From Amycolatopsis orientalis DSM 43388 (GTDB lineage Bacteria; Actinomycetota; Actinomycetes; Mycobacteriales; Pseudonocardiaceae): a DNA stretch of 64,000 bases. Under the pieces are notes generated by a model that did no database searches, was not told the DNA's origin, and saw only the letters and a program-made list of their open reading frames with translations. A program made the position numbers and the translations under genes. The stretch is taken from NCBI RefSeq assembly GCF_000411975.1, contig NZ_ASXG01000196.1, positions 308,092 through 372,091 on the forward strand, read 5' to 3'. This document shows, in pieces, positions 7,594 to 15,203 of this stretch. The number at the start of each line of letters is the position of its first letter. Within the stretch, counting starts at the first letter, position 1.

Positions 7594-8409
7594 ATGACGA
7601 GCACCTTGGACGTCGGAGACGCGCGTCTGGCCTACACCGAGGCCGGTTCGGGCAGTCCGGTCGTGTGGCTGCACGGCTCGGGGCCGGGCGCCACGGGGAT
7701 GAGCAACTTCGGCGGGAATCTGCCCGCCTTCGCGGACTACCGGAACATCGTGGTCGACCTGCCGGGCTGGGGCGAATCCCCGCGGCCGGAAAGCGACGAT
7801 CCGCTGATCTTTCACGCCGCCGACCGCGTGTGCCGCGCGATGACGGCGCTCGGGATCGAGCGGGCGCACCTGGTCGGCAACTCCTACGGGGGTGCGGTGG
7901 CCATGCGGATCGCGATGCGGTACCCGGACCGCGTGGACCGGCTCGTGCTGATGGCGCCGGGCGGGGTGCTGCCTGCGGACGCGCCGCCCTGGCCGATCGG
8001 ACTGGAGCGCCTGTTCGGCTACATGGCCGCTGACAAACCTTCGCGCGAAGCGATGGCAGAGTTCGTGCGGCTGATGGTGTTCGACGAGTCCCTGGCCACT
8101 GAAGCACTCATCGACGAGCGCTACGAATCGAGCCTGCGGGCCCATCCGGAGCTGCCGATCCCGCCGAACTTCGGCGACCTGACGCCGGACCTGGGGCTCA
8201 TCAGCGCTCCCACGCTGCTCGTCTGGGGCCGGGAGGACCAGACCGTTCCGTTGACCTGGGCGGCCAAGATCCTCGCCGGAATCCCCGATGCCGAACTGCG
8301 CGTGCTGCCGCATTGCCGGCACTGGGTCCAGTACGAGCGGGCACCCGAGTTCAACCACATCGTTCGCGAATTCCTGCGGGGCGGGGCCGCCGCCGCGGCG
8401 GAGGGATGA
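7594..8409 (+). CDS. Alpha/beta hydrolase, meta-cleavage product (C-C bond) hydrolase type
   Basis: 271 residues with the alpha/beta hydrolase triad: nucleophile serine in GNSYGG, acid in WGREDQTVPL and histidine in CRHWVQ. The oxyanion region HGSGPGATGMSNF is the hallmark of BphD/MhpC-type hydrolases, which split vinylogous diketones made by extradiol dioxygenases. ATG 7594 is preferred over ATG 7552 because the latter lies inside the operator and upstream of any RBS, while GAGGG precedes 7594. Its stop overlaps the start of the extradiol dioxygenase, so ring cleavage and product hydrolysis are translationally coupled. The order hydrolase-dioxygenase-dehydrogenase suggests catabolism of a catechol-type or biphenyl-like substrate. 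Confidence 0.88.
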   Translation: MTSTLDVGDARLAYTEAGSGSPVVWLHGSGPGATGMSNFGGNLPAFADYRNIVVDLPGWGESPRPESDDPLIFHAADRVCRAMTALGIERAHLVGNSYGGAVAMRIAMRYPDRVDRLVLMAPGGVLPADAPPWPIGLERLFGYMAADKPSREAMAEFVRLMVFDESLATEALIDERYESSLRAHPELPIPPNFGDLTPDLGLISAPTLLVWGREDQTVPLTWAAKILAGIPDAELRVLPHCRHWVQYERAPEFNHIVREFLRGGAAAAAEG

Positions 8410-9281
8410 CAACCGTGGGCATCAGGAAGCTGGGCTACGTCGGTCTCCGCGTCACCGACGTCGACGCGTGGACCGACTTGCTCGGGCGCACGCTGGGAGT
8501 CGGCGTCAGCCACGCGAAGTCCGGCACGGACGAGGTCGTCCTCGCCGAAATGGACGAGTTCAAGTACCGCGTCGCGCTCTACCCGTCGACCGAGGACGGC
8601 CCGCGGGAGCTGGGTTGGATCGTCGACACCCCGGGGGAACTCGACCGGCTGACGCAGCGCTTGGCCGATGCCGGCTACCGCGTCGCCGACGGAACCGCGG
8701 AGGAAATGGAGCTGCGCGGTGCCACCCGGCTCCGCTGGTTCACCGATCCGGTCGGCTACCGCGTGGAGCTGGCGGTCGGCGAAGCCAAGGTGCGCCTCGG
8801 CGTCGACCGCCCGCCGGGCGGGCCCGGCGTCACCGGCTTGGGGCACTTCGTCCTGGCCAGCCCGAAAGTTGAGGAACTGCGCGAGCTCTACGAATCCGTG
8901 CTCGAATTCAAGCTGACCGACTACCGCGCGCCCGGACTGTTCTTCTTCCGCTGCAATCGCGCCCACCACAGCATCGCACTGGCGAGCGCGGAGGCGCCGT
9001 CGATCCACCACCTCGAGTTCGAGCACGCCTCGATCGACGACGTCGGGCGCGCCTATGACCGGGCCAAGGCCAACGATGTGCCGATTTCGATCAGCCTCGG
9101 GCGGCACATGAACGACAAGGCGATCTCCTTCTACGTCCGGAATCCCAGCGGGTTCCACTTGGAAATCGGCTGCGGCGGCATCGAGGTAGGCGACGACTGG
9201 GTCCCGCACGACTTCGGGCGCTCGGACGAGTGGGGGCACCACCACGTCAGCCCCAATCCCTTCGCGGTGCCGAACTCGTGA
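8406..9281 (+). CDS. Type I extradiol ring-cleavage dioxygenase (BphC-like)
   Basis: 291 residues in two glyoxalase-fold modules. In the C-terminal module the iron ligands can be placed: H147 in GLGHFVLA, a histidine of the H201-H202 pair in HHLEFEH and E253 in GFHLEIG. The second-shell residues of 2,3-dihydroxybiphenyl dioxygenase are also present: the HH pair in NRAHHS, H234 in GRHMNDK and Y243 in SFYVRNPSG. The enzyme inserts O2 next to the diol of a catechol in the cytosol. ATG 8406 overlaps the previous stop (ATGA). The pairing with a C-C hydrolase fixes the pathway type, while the natural catechol remains unknown. Confidence 0.9.
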   Translation: MTTVGIRKLGYVGLRVTDVDAWTDLLGRTLGVGVSHAKSGTDEVVLAEMDEFKYRVALYPSTEDGPRELGWIVDTPGELDRLTQRLADAGYRVADGTAEEMELRGATRLRWFTDPVGYRVELAVGEAKVRLGVDRPPGGPGVTGLGHFVLASPKVEELRELYESVLEFKLTDYRAPGLFFFRCNRAHHSIALASAEAPSIHHLEFEHASIDDVGRAYDRAKANDVPISISLGRHMNDKAISFYVRNPSGFHLEIGCGGIEVGDDWVPHDFGRSDEWGHHHVSPNPFAVPNS

Positions 9282-9643
9282 GCCTGTCGGGACGCCGCGC
9301 GATCGTCACCGGCGCGGCGAGCGGGATCGGCGCGGCCGTGGCGACCCGGCTCGCCGGGCTGGGCGCCCACGTCGTGGTGTGCGACGTCGACGCCGAGGGG
9401 GCCGCCCGGACGGCGGAGCGGATCGGCGGCGAGGCGCTCGCGATCGACCTGAGCCGGACGGACGACCTGGCGAAGCGCACGTTCGAAGCGGACATCCTGG
9501 TGAACAACGCCGGGATCCAGCACGTGGCACCTCTCGAGCGGTTCGAACCGGAGCGGTTCGCGTTCATGCTGCGACTGATGGGCATGAGTTTCTTCCTCAG
9601 GAGGGGAGAAGAGAACAGAACGTTCTTTCTTCTATGGGTGTAG
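9278..9643 (+). pseudogene. Short-chain dehydrogenase, C-terminally truncated
   Basis: GTG 9278 overlaps the dioxygenase stop (GTGA). The frame has a perfect SDR N-terminus: IVTGAASGIG, the acidic VCDVDAEG cofactor loop and DILVNNAGIQ. Homology stops around residue 106, after the FEPERFAFMLRLM helix, and the last 15 residues (rich in R, E and F) are encoded by AT-richer DNA that also contains operator sequence. The catalytic serine and the YxxxK half are missing, so no active dehydrogenase can be made. It looks like a deletion that joined the first 40% of an SDR to the upstream region of the tetR gene at 9723. Confidence 0.8.
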
Positions 9644-9703
9644 CGCTCACTCCACCAAGTTTGCGATCTCAGCGGCGGATCTCGCATCGATACCGACCGT
9701 TCT
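9617..9703. promoter_or_regulatory. S-type operators S3 and S4 before the tetR gene
   Basis: S3 is AGAACGTTC at 9617-9625. S4 is inverted, AGAACGGTC read on the minus strand at 9703-9695, and its flanks match site S2 closely (GATAGAACG then GGTATCG). S4 ends 20 bases before the ATG of the tetR gene at 9723, in the position of an autoregulatory operator. This links the regulator at 9723 with the ohr and DUF308 promoters. Confidence 0.65.
9635..9656. promoter_or_regulatory. Degenerate T-type operator (site E)
   Basis: TGTAGCGCTCACT in the centre agrees with the T-type consensus and AGCGCT is palindromic, but the outer blocks are degenerate (16 of 22 matches in all). It lies between S3 and S4 in front of the tetR gene. 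If functional, it would put this regulator under control of the T-type regulator. Confidence 0.4.
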
Positions 9704-9722
9704 ATCTGTTACAGTTGTGCGG

Positions 9723-10316
9723 ATGGTGCACAACGCTCGAGGTCAGGTATCCGAAGCGCGGTCGAGGCTGCTCGCGACGGCCACCCGGATCTTCTACGCG
9801 GAGGGGCTGCACTCGGTCGGGATCGACCGGATCGTCGCGGAGGCGAAGGTCACCCGCGCCACGCTGTACCGGCACTTCCCCGGCAAAGAAGACCTCGTCG
9901 TCGCGTATCTGCAAGGTGTGCACGAGATGGAGCGCGAAGCGTTCGGCAAGATCCTCGCCGACGACCTTCCGGCCGCCGACATGCTGCGAGCCATCGCGGA
10001 ATCGATCGCCGAGGGCATTCGCTCGCCGCATTTCCGCGGCTGCGCGTTTCTCAATGCGGTTGCGGAGTATCCCGATCCCGTGCACCCCGTGCATCAAGCC
10101 GTCCTCGCGCATCGCGAGTGGTTCCTGAGCACTGTCACGGACTTGCTCGCGCAGGTCGGCGGTACTCCGCCGGAACTGGCGGGCCGGCATTTCGTGATGC
10201 TGCGGGACGGCGCGATGGTCTCGGGTTGCCTGGCCGACCCGGCTGGCGTCTGCGACACGTTCCTGCGGGGTGTCGACGGGATCCTTCAGCACCGCGTCGA
10301 GCCCGTCTCGAAGTAG
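9723..10316 (+). CDS. TetR-family transcriptional regulator (probable S-site regulator)
   Basis: 197 residues. The DNA-binding domain is canonical: SRLLATATRIFYAEGLHSVG, then IDRIVAEAKVTRATLYRHFPGKEDLV (residues about 12-60). The C-terminal domain includes HFRGCAFLNAVAEYPDP, a pattern common in TetR regulators that repress nearby detoxification genes. ATG 9723 is used; GTG 9717 is also possible. There is almost no leader between S4 and the start, so the transcript may be leaderless and autoregulated. The remnant at 19733-19850 is a broken relative of the same HTH, also next to S-type sites, which supports the assignment of this regulator to the S family. Confidence 0.88.
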   Translation: MVHNARGQVSEARSRLLATATRIFYAEGLHSVGIDRIVAEAKVTRATLYRHFPGKEDLVVAYLQGVHEMEREAFGKILADDLPAADMLRAIAESIAEGIRSPHFRGCAFLNAVAEYPDPVHPVHQAVLAHREWFLSTVTDLLAQVGGTPPELAGRHFVMLRDGAMVSGCLADPAGVCDTFLRGVDGILQHRVEPVSK

Positions 10317-10682
10317 CCAGCAGCTTTTGCTCGCTCGCTACTGATCGTCAGGCTGCCGGGCAGTCCATCCACAGAGCGCTTTCTCGGTCTCAGTCTTGCG
10401 ATGGGAGCGTCGTGGGTGCCGCCGCCAGGACTTTGCGTCGTCGCTGCGGCGGCTCGGCGGTTCCGGAAAGCGGCCGGATCGAGCGCGAGGACTGTCTGAA
10501 GTGGACGGAATTCGCGCCGGTGCAGCGATCTTGCCCCGCGGGTTCGCGGCGTCATGCTGCGGCGCTGCTCGCCGCGGCAATCGATCTGGGAAGGCGGCCG
10601 TGTTCGCACGGGCTTTCGGCTGCCCGGCTGGGCCGCGAGTTCGCCGGTCCGGCAACGGTGCGAGCGTCGCTCGCGTCAGCTG
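10317..10682. other. Intergenic stretch without a recognisable gene
   Basis: About 370 bases between the tetR gene and the promoter of the transporter operon. Frames on both strands are short, arginine- and proline-rich and without motifs. No repeat or hairpin of note was seen. Confidence 0.5.
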
Positions 10683-10726
10683 TAGCCAACAAAGCCCCGA
10701 CATTGTAGAGTGATCGCTACATACAG
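10683..10726 (+). promoter_or_regulatory. Promoter of the AAHS-Hyu operon with T-type operator (site D)
   Basis: Operator 10704-10725 has the core GAGTGATCGCTA followed by CATACA, 21 of 22 identical to site B read in the same direction. TAGAGT at 10706-10711 may be the -10 box, with TAGCCA 17 bases upstream. As at site C the operator covers the -10 box. Transcription from here would leave a leader of about 100 bases before TTG 10818. Confidence 0.7.
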
Positions 10727-10817
10727 AACACGGAGTGCCCCGTACTCGGCGCTTCCAGCGCCAGTGCGGGCTCCTTCGGGGGGCCTGTCCGACCGCCGCA
10801 ATGAAGCGAGGTTTCCC

Positions 10818-12173
10818 TTGAACGTTCTCGAGCAGGTCAAGAACTCACCGATGAGCCGTGCCCAGACGAGAGCGGTCGCACTGTGCCTCGTGATCAATCT
10901 GGTCGACGGGTTCGATCTCCTGGTCACGTCCTTCGTCGGGCCGTCGATAACCCGTGAGTGGCACCTTTCCCCTTCGGGGGTGGGCGTACTGCTCAGCGGC
11001 GGGCTGGCCGGGATGGCGATCGGCGGGCTTTTCCTCGCCCCGCTCGCCGACCGCGTGGGTCGTCGGACGCTTACGCTCGCCTGCCTCGCGCTGGCCTCCC
11101 TGGGCATGCTCGCCGCCGCCGTATCTCAGGACTTCGGCCAGTTGCTGGCCTGCCGGGTCGTGACGGGCGCGGCTGTCGGCGCGATGGCGGCCAGCCTGCC
11201 GGTGCTCACCTCCGAGTACGCGAACCATCGGCGCAGGGGGCTGGTCGTCGCGCTGGTCACCACTGGCTACGGCCTGGGCTCGTTCGTCGCCGGGATCGCC
11301 TCCAGCCTGCTGCTGGGCTCGTATGGCTGGCGATCGGTCTTCGTCTTCGGCAGCGTCCTCACGGCGGTCCTCTTCGCGGCCGGGTTGCGTTACCTGCCCG
11401 AGTCGATGGACTACCTCGTCGCCCGCCGGCCGCGCCATGCGCTGGACAAGCTCAACCGCATTCTCGCCTCGATGGGCCGCGCTCCCGAAGCGGAGCTGCC
11501 CGCCGCGCGTTCGGTGTCGGCCGCGCGGAAGGTGGTCTTCGAATCGCTGTTCCGCGGCGGCAACGCCGTCCGGACGGTGTTGGTCTGGACGGCGTTCATC
11601 GCGGCACAGCTGATGTTCTACTTCGCGAGTTCGTGGACACCCAGCCTGCTGCTGAAGGCGGGGATGTCGAACCAGCAGGGCATCAGCGGCGGCGTGCTCT
11701 TCAGCCTCGGCGGCATCACGGGCGCGATCCTGCTGGGGCTGCTGGTGTCCCGGGCCGGGCCCCGGCGGCTGACCGCGGCCTACTTCGGCCTCGGCGCTCT
11801 CGCGCTCGTCCTCTTCTCTATTTCGCTCGGAACGCTGGCGACCGCGCTGGTCGCGGCAGTGCTCGTCGGGCTCTTCCTCAACGGCGCGGTGTCCGGGATC
11901 AACGTCCTCATCCCGAGCCTCTACCCGGCCGAATCGCGCGCGACGGCTCTCGGCCTGGCCGTCGCGGTGAGCAGGCTGGGCGCGGTGCTCGCACCGCTGA
12001 TCGCCGGCTTCCTGCTGGAGGCGGGCTGGGTTCCCGGGTCGATGTTCCGGGTCTTCGCGATCCCGGGCGTGCTCGGCGCGGCCGCGGTGCTCCTGCTCGC
12101 CCGGTTTGGGCACCCGTCCTCGGATTCCGTGCCCCGCCCCGAAACTGTCGGAAGCGAGGTGGCAGGAGCGTGA
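10818..12173 (+). CDS. MFS transporter, aromatic acid:H+ symporter (AAHS) family
   Basis: 451 residues with 12 predicted membrane spans. The signature NLVDGFDLLVTSF in the first helix, with the DGFD acidic pair, is characteristic of AAHS carriers such as PcaK and BenK. The loop 2-3 motif LADRVGRR and the later loop are also present. TTG 10818 is favoured: GCGAGG lies six bases upstream, and family members start with a short cytoplasmic helix ending in SPMSRAQ. It is the first gene of a tightly coupled operon running to 19621, so it very likely imports the substrate for that operon, an aromatic carboxylate. The stop overlaps the next start (GTGA). Confidence 0.88.
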   Translation: MNVLEQVKNSPMSRAQTRAVALCLVINLVDGFDLLVTSFVGPSITREWHLSPSGVGVLLSGGLAGMAIGGLFLAPLADRVGRRTLTLACLALASLGMLAAAVSQDFGQLLACRVVTGAAVGAMAASLPVLTSEYANHRRRGLVVALVTTGYGLGSFVAGIASSLLLGSYGWRSVFVFGSVLTAVLFAAGLRYLPESMDYLVARRPRHALDKLNRILASMGRAPEAELPAARSVSAARKVVFESLFRGGNAVRTVLVWTAFIAAQLMFYFASSWTPSLLLKAGMSNQQGISGGVLFSLGGITGAILLGLLVSRAGPRRLTAAYFGLGALALVLFSISLGTLATALVAAVLVGLFLNGAVSGINVLIPSLYPAESRATALGLAVAVSRLGAVLAPLIAGFLLEAGWVPGSMFRVFAIPGVLGAAAVLLLARFGHPSSDSVPRPETVGSEVAGA

Positions 12174-12796
12174 GCGCCCCGGTGATCGACGTGGCCCGCA
12201 CCGCGGTGCTCGTCATCGACATGCAGAACGATTTCGTGGAGGAGGGCGCGCCGCTGGAATTTCCGGAGGGGCGGCGCGTGATCCCCGCGATCCAGAAGAT
12301 TCTCGCCGCCGCTCGCGACCGGAAGATGCCGGTCGTCCATGCCGCACACGTCCACCGGGCCGGCGGGGCGGACATGGGAGTCCACCGCGAGCTGTACCCG
12401 CCCGTGGCGGCCGGGGAGGCACTGGTCGACGGCGAACGCGGCGCGGAGATTCATCCCGAGCTCGCGCCGCTGCCGGGCGAACCCGTGATCAAGAAGCACC
12501 GCTACAACGCCTTCTACGCCACCGATCTGGAGATCATCCTGCGCGGGCTCGGCGTGGAGACGGTGGTCCTCACGGGGATGACGACCGAATGCTGCGTGCT
12601 CGGTACGGCACGCGGAGCCTTGGAGCGCGGGTTCCGTTCCGTCGTGGTCTCGGACGCGTGCGCGTCCTGCGACTACCCAGACCTCGGCGCCGGGGCCATG
12701 TCCGCCGGCGAAATGCACCTGGCCGCGTTGCGGGTGATGTCGCTGACCTCGTCGCGGCTGGTCGGCGCCGACGAATTCCTTTCGCGGCTGCCGTGA
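12170..12796 (+). CDS. Isochorismatase-like cysteine hydrolase
   Basis: 208 residues with the complete family triad: D17 in VIDMQNDF, K109 in KKHRYNAF and the nucleophile C142 in TTECCVLGTA. The family includes nicotinamidase, N-carbamoylsarcosine amidase, biuret hydrolase and maleamate amidase; they cleave amides or carbamates through a thioester. In an operon with HyuA/HyuB-type proteins an N-carbamoyl or amide substrate is plausible, but this is inference. GTG 12170 overlaps the transporter stop, and its own stop overlaps the next start. Confidence 0.87.
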   Translation: MSAPVIDVARTAVLVIDMQNDFVEEGAPLEFPEGRRVIPAIQKILAAARDRKMPVVHAAHVHRAGGADMGVHRELYPPVAAGEALVDGERGAEIHPELAPLPGEPVIKKHRYNAFYATDLEIILRGLGVETVVLTGMTTECCVLGTARGALERGFRSVVVSDACASCDYPDLGAGAMSAGEMHLAALRVMSLTSSRLVGADEFLSRLP

Positions 12797-13611
12797 CGAC
12801 CGCCCCGACTTACGATCCATTGAGGAGGCTGCAGGTGCCGGCCACATCGGACGAATTCCCCGGGGCGGGCCCCGCTCTCGTGCTGCTGCACGGCGGCGGC
12901 CCGGGTGTCGACGCCGCGAGCAACTGGGCGAGCGTCCGCTCCCGGCTGTCGGCCGAATTCCGCTGCCTGACGCCCGATCTGCTCGGGTTCGGCACGCAGA
13001 TCGCCGGGTCCGGCGGGCTCGCGGGGCCGCGGGCGTGGGCGCTGGCCCGGGCGCGGCAAGTCCTGCACCTCCTGGACCGGCACGGCTTGGAGCGGGTGCA
13101 CCTGGTCGGCAACTCGGCCGCGGGCGGAGCCGCGGCGTTGGCTCTGCTGTCCGTGGCTCCGGCCCGGATCGAGCGGGCGGTCGTGATGGGCGGAGCCGGA
13201 ACCGGGCCGTTGCCGCCGGCGGTTCCCTTCTACGACCACCCGACCAAAGTGTCGATGCGGGCCACCCTCGGCCGGCTGGTCGCCGACGAGAGCGTCCACG
13301 GCGACCTCCTCGACGAGCTCGCCGACCTCCGGCTGCGGCAAGCCCTGCGCCCGGGGGCCGAAGCGGCGTTCCGGTCGATGTTCGCCGACGTCGCCGGCGG
13401 TCCTCCGCCGCTCGATCTCGCGAAGATCGTCCACCCCGTGCTCGTCCTGCACGGGGAGTGCGACCGGGTCTCGCCGGTCGAGGTTTCCGAACGCCTCGTC
13501 GACGCCCTGCCCCGCGGCCGGCTCGAGGTGGTGCCCGGGGCCGGGCACTGGATCCACGTCGACCAGCCGGACGAGTTCTGCAAGCTGGTAGGGGAGTTCC
13601 TGAGCGCATGA
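12793..13611 (+). CDS. Alpha/beta hydrolase
   Basis: 272 residues. The oxyanion segment HGGGPGVDAASNW resembles meta-cleavage hydrolases. The nucleophile elbow is GNSAAGG, slightly unusual with alanine following the serine; the acid lies in HGECDRVSPVE and the histidine in GAGHWIHVDQ. Coupling on both sides by 4-base overlaps makes it an obligatory member of the operon. Together with the flavin monooxygenase downstream it could process a ring-opened or ester intermediate. Function beyond fold class is not determined. Confidence 0.85.
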   Translation: MTTAPTYDPLRRLQVPATSDEFPGAGPALVLLHGGGPGVDAASNWASVRSRLSAEFRCLTPDLLGFGTQIAGSGGLAGPRAWALARARQVLHLLDRHGLERVHLVGNSAAGGAAALALLSVAPARIERAVVMGGAGTGPLPPAVPFYDHPTKVSMRATLGRLVADESVHGDLLDELADLRLRQALRPGAEAAFRSMFADVAGGPPPLDLAKIVHPVLVLHGECDRVSPVEVSERLVDALPRGRLEVVPGAGHWIHVDQPDEFCKLVGEFLSA

Positions 13612-15185
13612 CCGAAATCCTCATCGTCGGCGCCGGCCCCGCCGGCCTGACCCTGGCGATCGACCTCGCGCAGCGCGGCGTGCCGTGCCGCGTCGTGGAG
13701 GCGACCGGCGAACGGCCCGTCAACCCGCGGTGCAACACGACGTCCGCGCGCTCGATGGAGATCTTCCGGCGGCTCGGCCTGGCCGAAGAGATCCGGCGCG
13801 CCGGCCTGCCGGAGGACTACCCGACGTCGATCCAGTACCGGACGGCCCTGGACGGCGAGGAGATCTACCGGATCGACCTGTCGTCCGCGCACGACGTCCT
13901 GGCCGGCGTCGGCAAGGAGGGCTGGCCGACACCGGAGCCGCAGCACCGGATCTCGCAGTTGTACCTCGAGCCCATCCTGGAGAGGCGCGCGAGCAAGCTG
14001 CCCGGGCTGAGCGTGGAACGCGGCACGCGGCTCGTGGAGCTCCGGCACCGCGACGACGACGTCGAAGCGATCGTCGAATCCGGCAGCGAGCGCCGTGTCC
14101 TGCGGTGCGCATACGTGATCGGCTGCGACGGCGCGCACAGCACTGTCCGTCGGCAGCTGGGCATCCGGTACGAGGGCGTCGACGCGATCCAGCAGTTCGT
14201 GTCGACCTTCGTCCGGTCGCCGGAGCTGGGGAAGCTCGCCGCCCGGGACCGGGCCTGGACGTACTGGACCTACGGCCGCCGGATCGCGTCGCTGATCGCC
14301 ATCGACGGCGATTCTCTGTGGCTCAACCACGTGGCTTTCGCACCGGGCCACGACACCGGGAACGAAGACCCGGAACAGCTGTTGCGGGAGTCGGTGGGCC
14401 GGTCCATCGAGCACGAGGTGCTCGGCGTGGTGCGCTGGACGGGCCGTCGGCTCGTCGCGCGGCAGTACCGCGTCGGCCGGGTGTTCCTGGCGGGCGACGC
14501 CGCCCACATCTGGATACCCGTCGGCGGCTTCGGCATGAACGCCGGCATCCAGGACGCGGCGACACTGGGCTGGATGCTCGCGGCCGTCTGTCACGGCTGG
14601 GCCCCGCCGGAGCTGCTGGACGCCTACGAGCTCGAACGCAAGCCGGTCGGTGAGCAGTTCGCCGACGCAGTGGGCGCCCAGGCCCGCACGTCGTTCGCGG
14701 ACATCTCGCCGGACATCCACCTGACGGGCCCGGAGGGCGAGCGAGCCCGCGCGGAACTCGCCGAACGGCTCGCGGCCACCGAGCCGCGCCGGTATTCGCC
14801 CGACGGATTCAGCTTCGGCTACCACTACGCGGGCTCGCCGCTGATCATCGGCGGCGAAGACCAGACCGAGATCGCCATGGGCGGCTACGAGGATCGGGCG
14901 CGGCCGGGATTCCGGCTGCCGCACCGGTGGCTCGACGACGGCCGGGCGGTGTTCGACCTGCTCAGCCCCGGCTTCACGCTGCTCCGCACAGACCCGGGCG
15001 CCGCAGTGACGCCGTGGACAGTGGCAGCCCGCGACCTCGGGATCCCGCTCGCCGTCGTCGACCTGCCCGGCCGGTACCCCGCCGAGCTGCTGCTCGTGCG
15101 CCCAGACCAGCACGTCGCCTGGATGGGCGACGCACGGGTCCGTCCGGACGAGGTCCTCACCACCGTGACCGCTCGCCAGCGGTAA
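13608..15185 (+). CDS. Class A flavoprotein monooxygenase (aromatic hydroxylase type)
   Basis: 525 residues. The three fingerprints of the p-hydroxybenzoate hydroxylase fold are visible: GAGPAGLTLA (dinucleotide binding, near residue 8), GCDGAHSTVRR (DG motif, about residue 170) and FLAGDAAHIWIPVGGFGMN (GD motif, about residue 295). The long C-terminal thioredoxin-like domain places it with MhpA, phenol hydroxylase and PheA-like enzymes. It uses NAD(P)H and O2 to hydroxylate an aromatic ring ortho to an existing hydroxyl. ATG 13608 overlaps the hydrolase stop. It provides the ring-activating step of this operon, although no ring-cleavage enzyme is encoded within the same operon; the BphC-like enzyme under the matching operator could follow it. 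Confidence 0.9.
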   Translation: MTEILIVGAGPAGLTLAIDLAQRGVPCRVVEATGERPVNPRCNTTSARSMEIFRRLGLAEEIRRAGLPEDYPTSIQYRTALDGEEIYRIDLSSAHDVLAGVGKEGWPTPEPQHRISQLYLEPILERRASKLPGLSVERGTRLVELRHRDDDVEAIVESGSERRVLRCAYVIGCDGAHSTVRRQLGIRYEGVDAIQQFVSTFVRSPELGKLAARDRAWTYWTYGRRIASLIAIDGDSLWLNHVAFAPGHDTGNEDPEQLLRESVGRSIEHEVLGVVRWTGRRLVARQYRVGRVFLAGDAAHIWIPVGGFGMNAGIQDAATLGWMLAAVCHGWAPPELLDAYELERKPVGEQFADAVGAQARTSFADISPDIHLTGPEGERARAELAERLAATEPRRYSPDGFSFGYHYAGSPLIIGGEDQTEIAMGGYEDRARPGFRLPHRWLDDGRAVFDLLSPGFTLLRTDPGAAVTPWTVAARDLGIPLAVVDLPGRYPAELLLVRPDQHVAWMGDARVRPDEVLTTVTARQR

Positions 15186-15203
15186 AGAACCAGGAGAAAC
15201 GCC

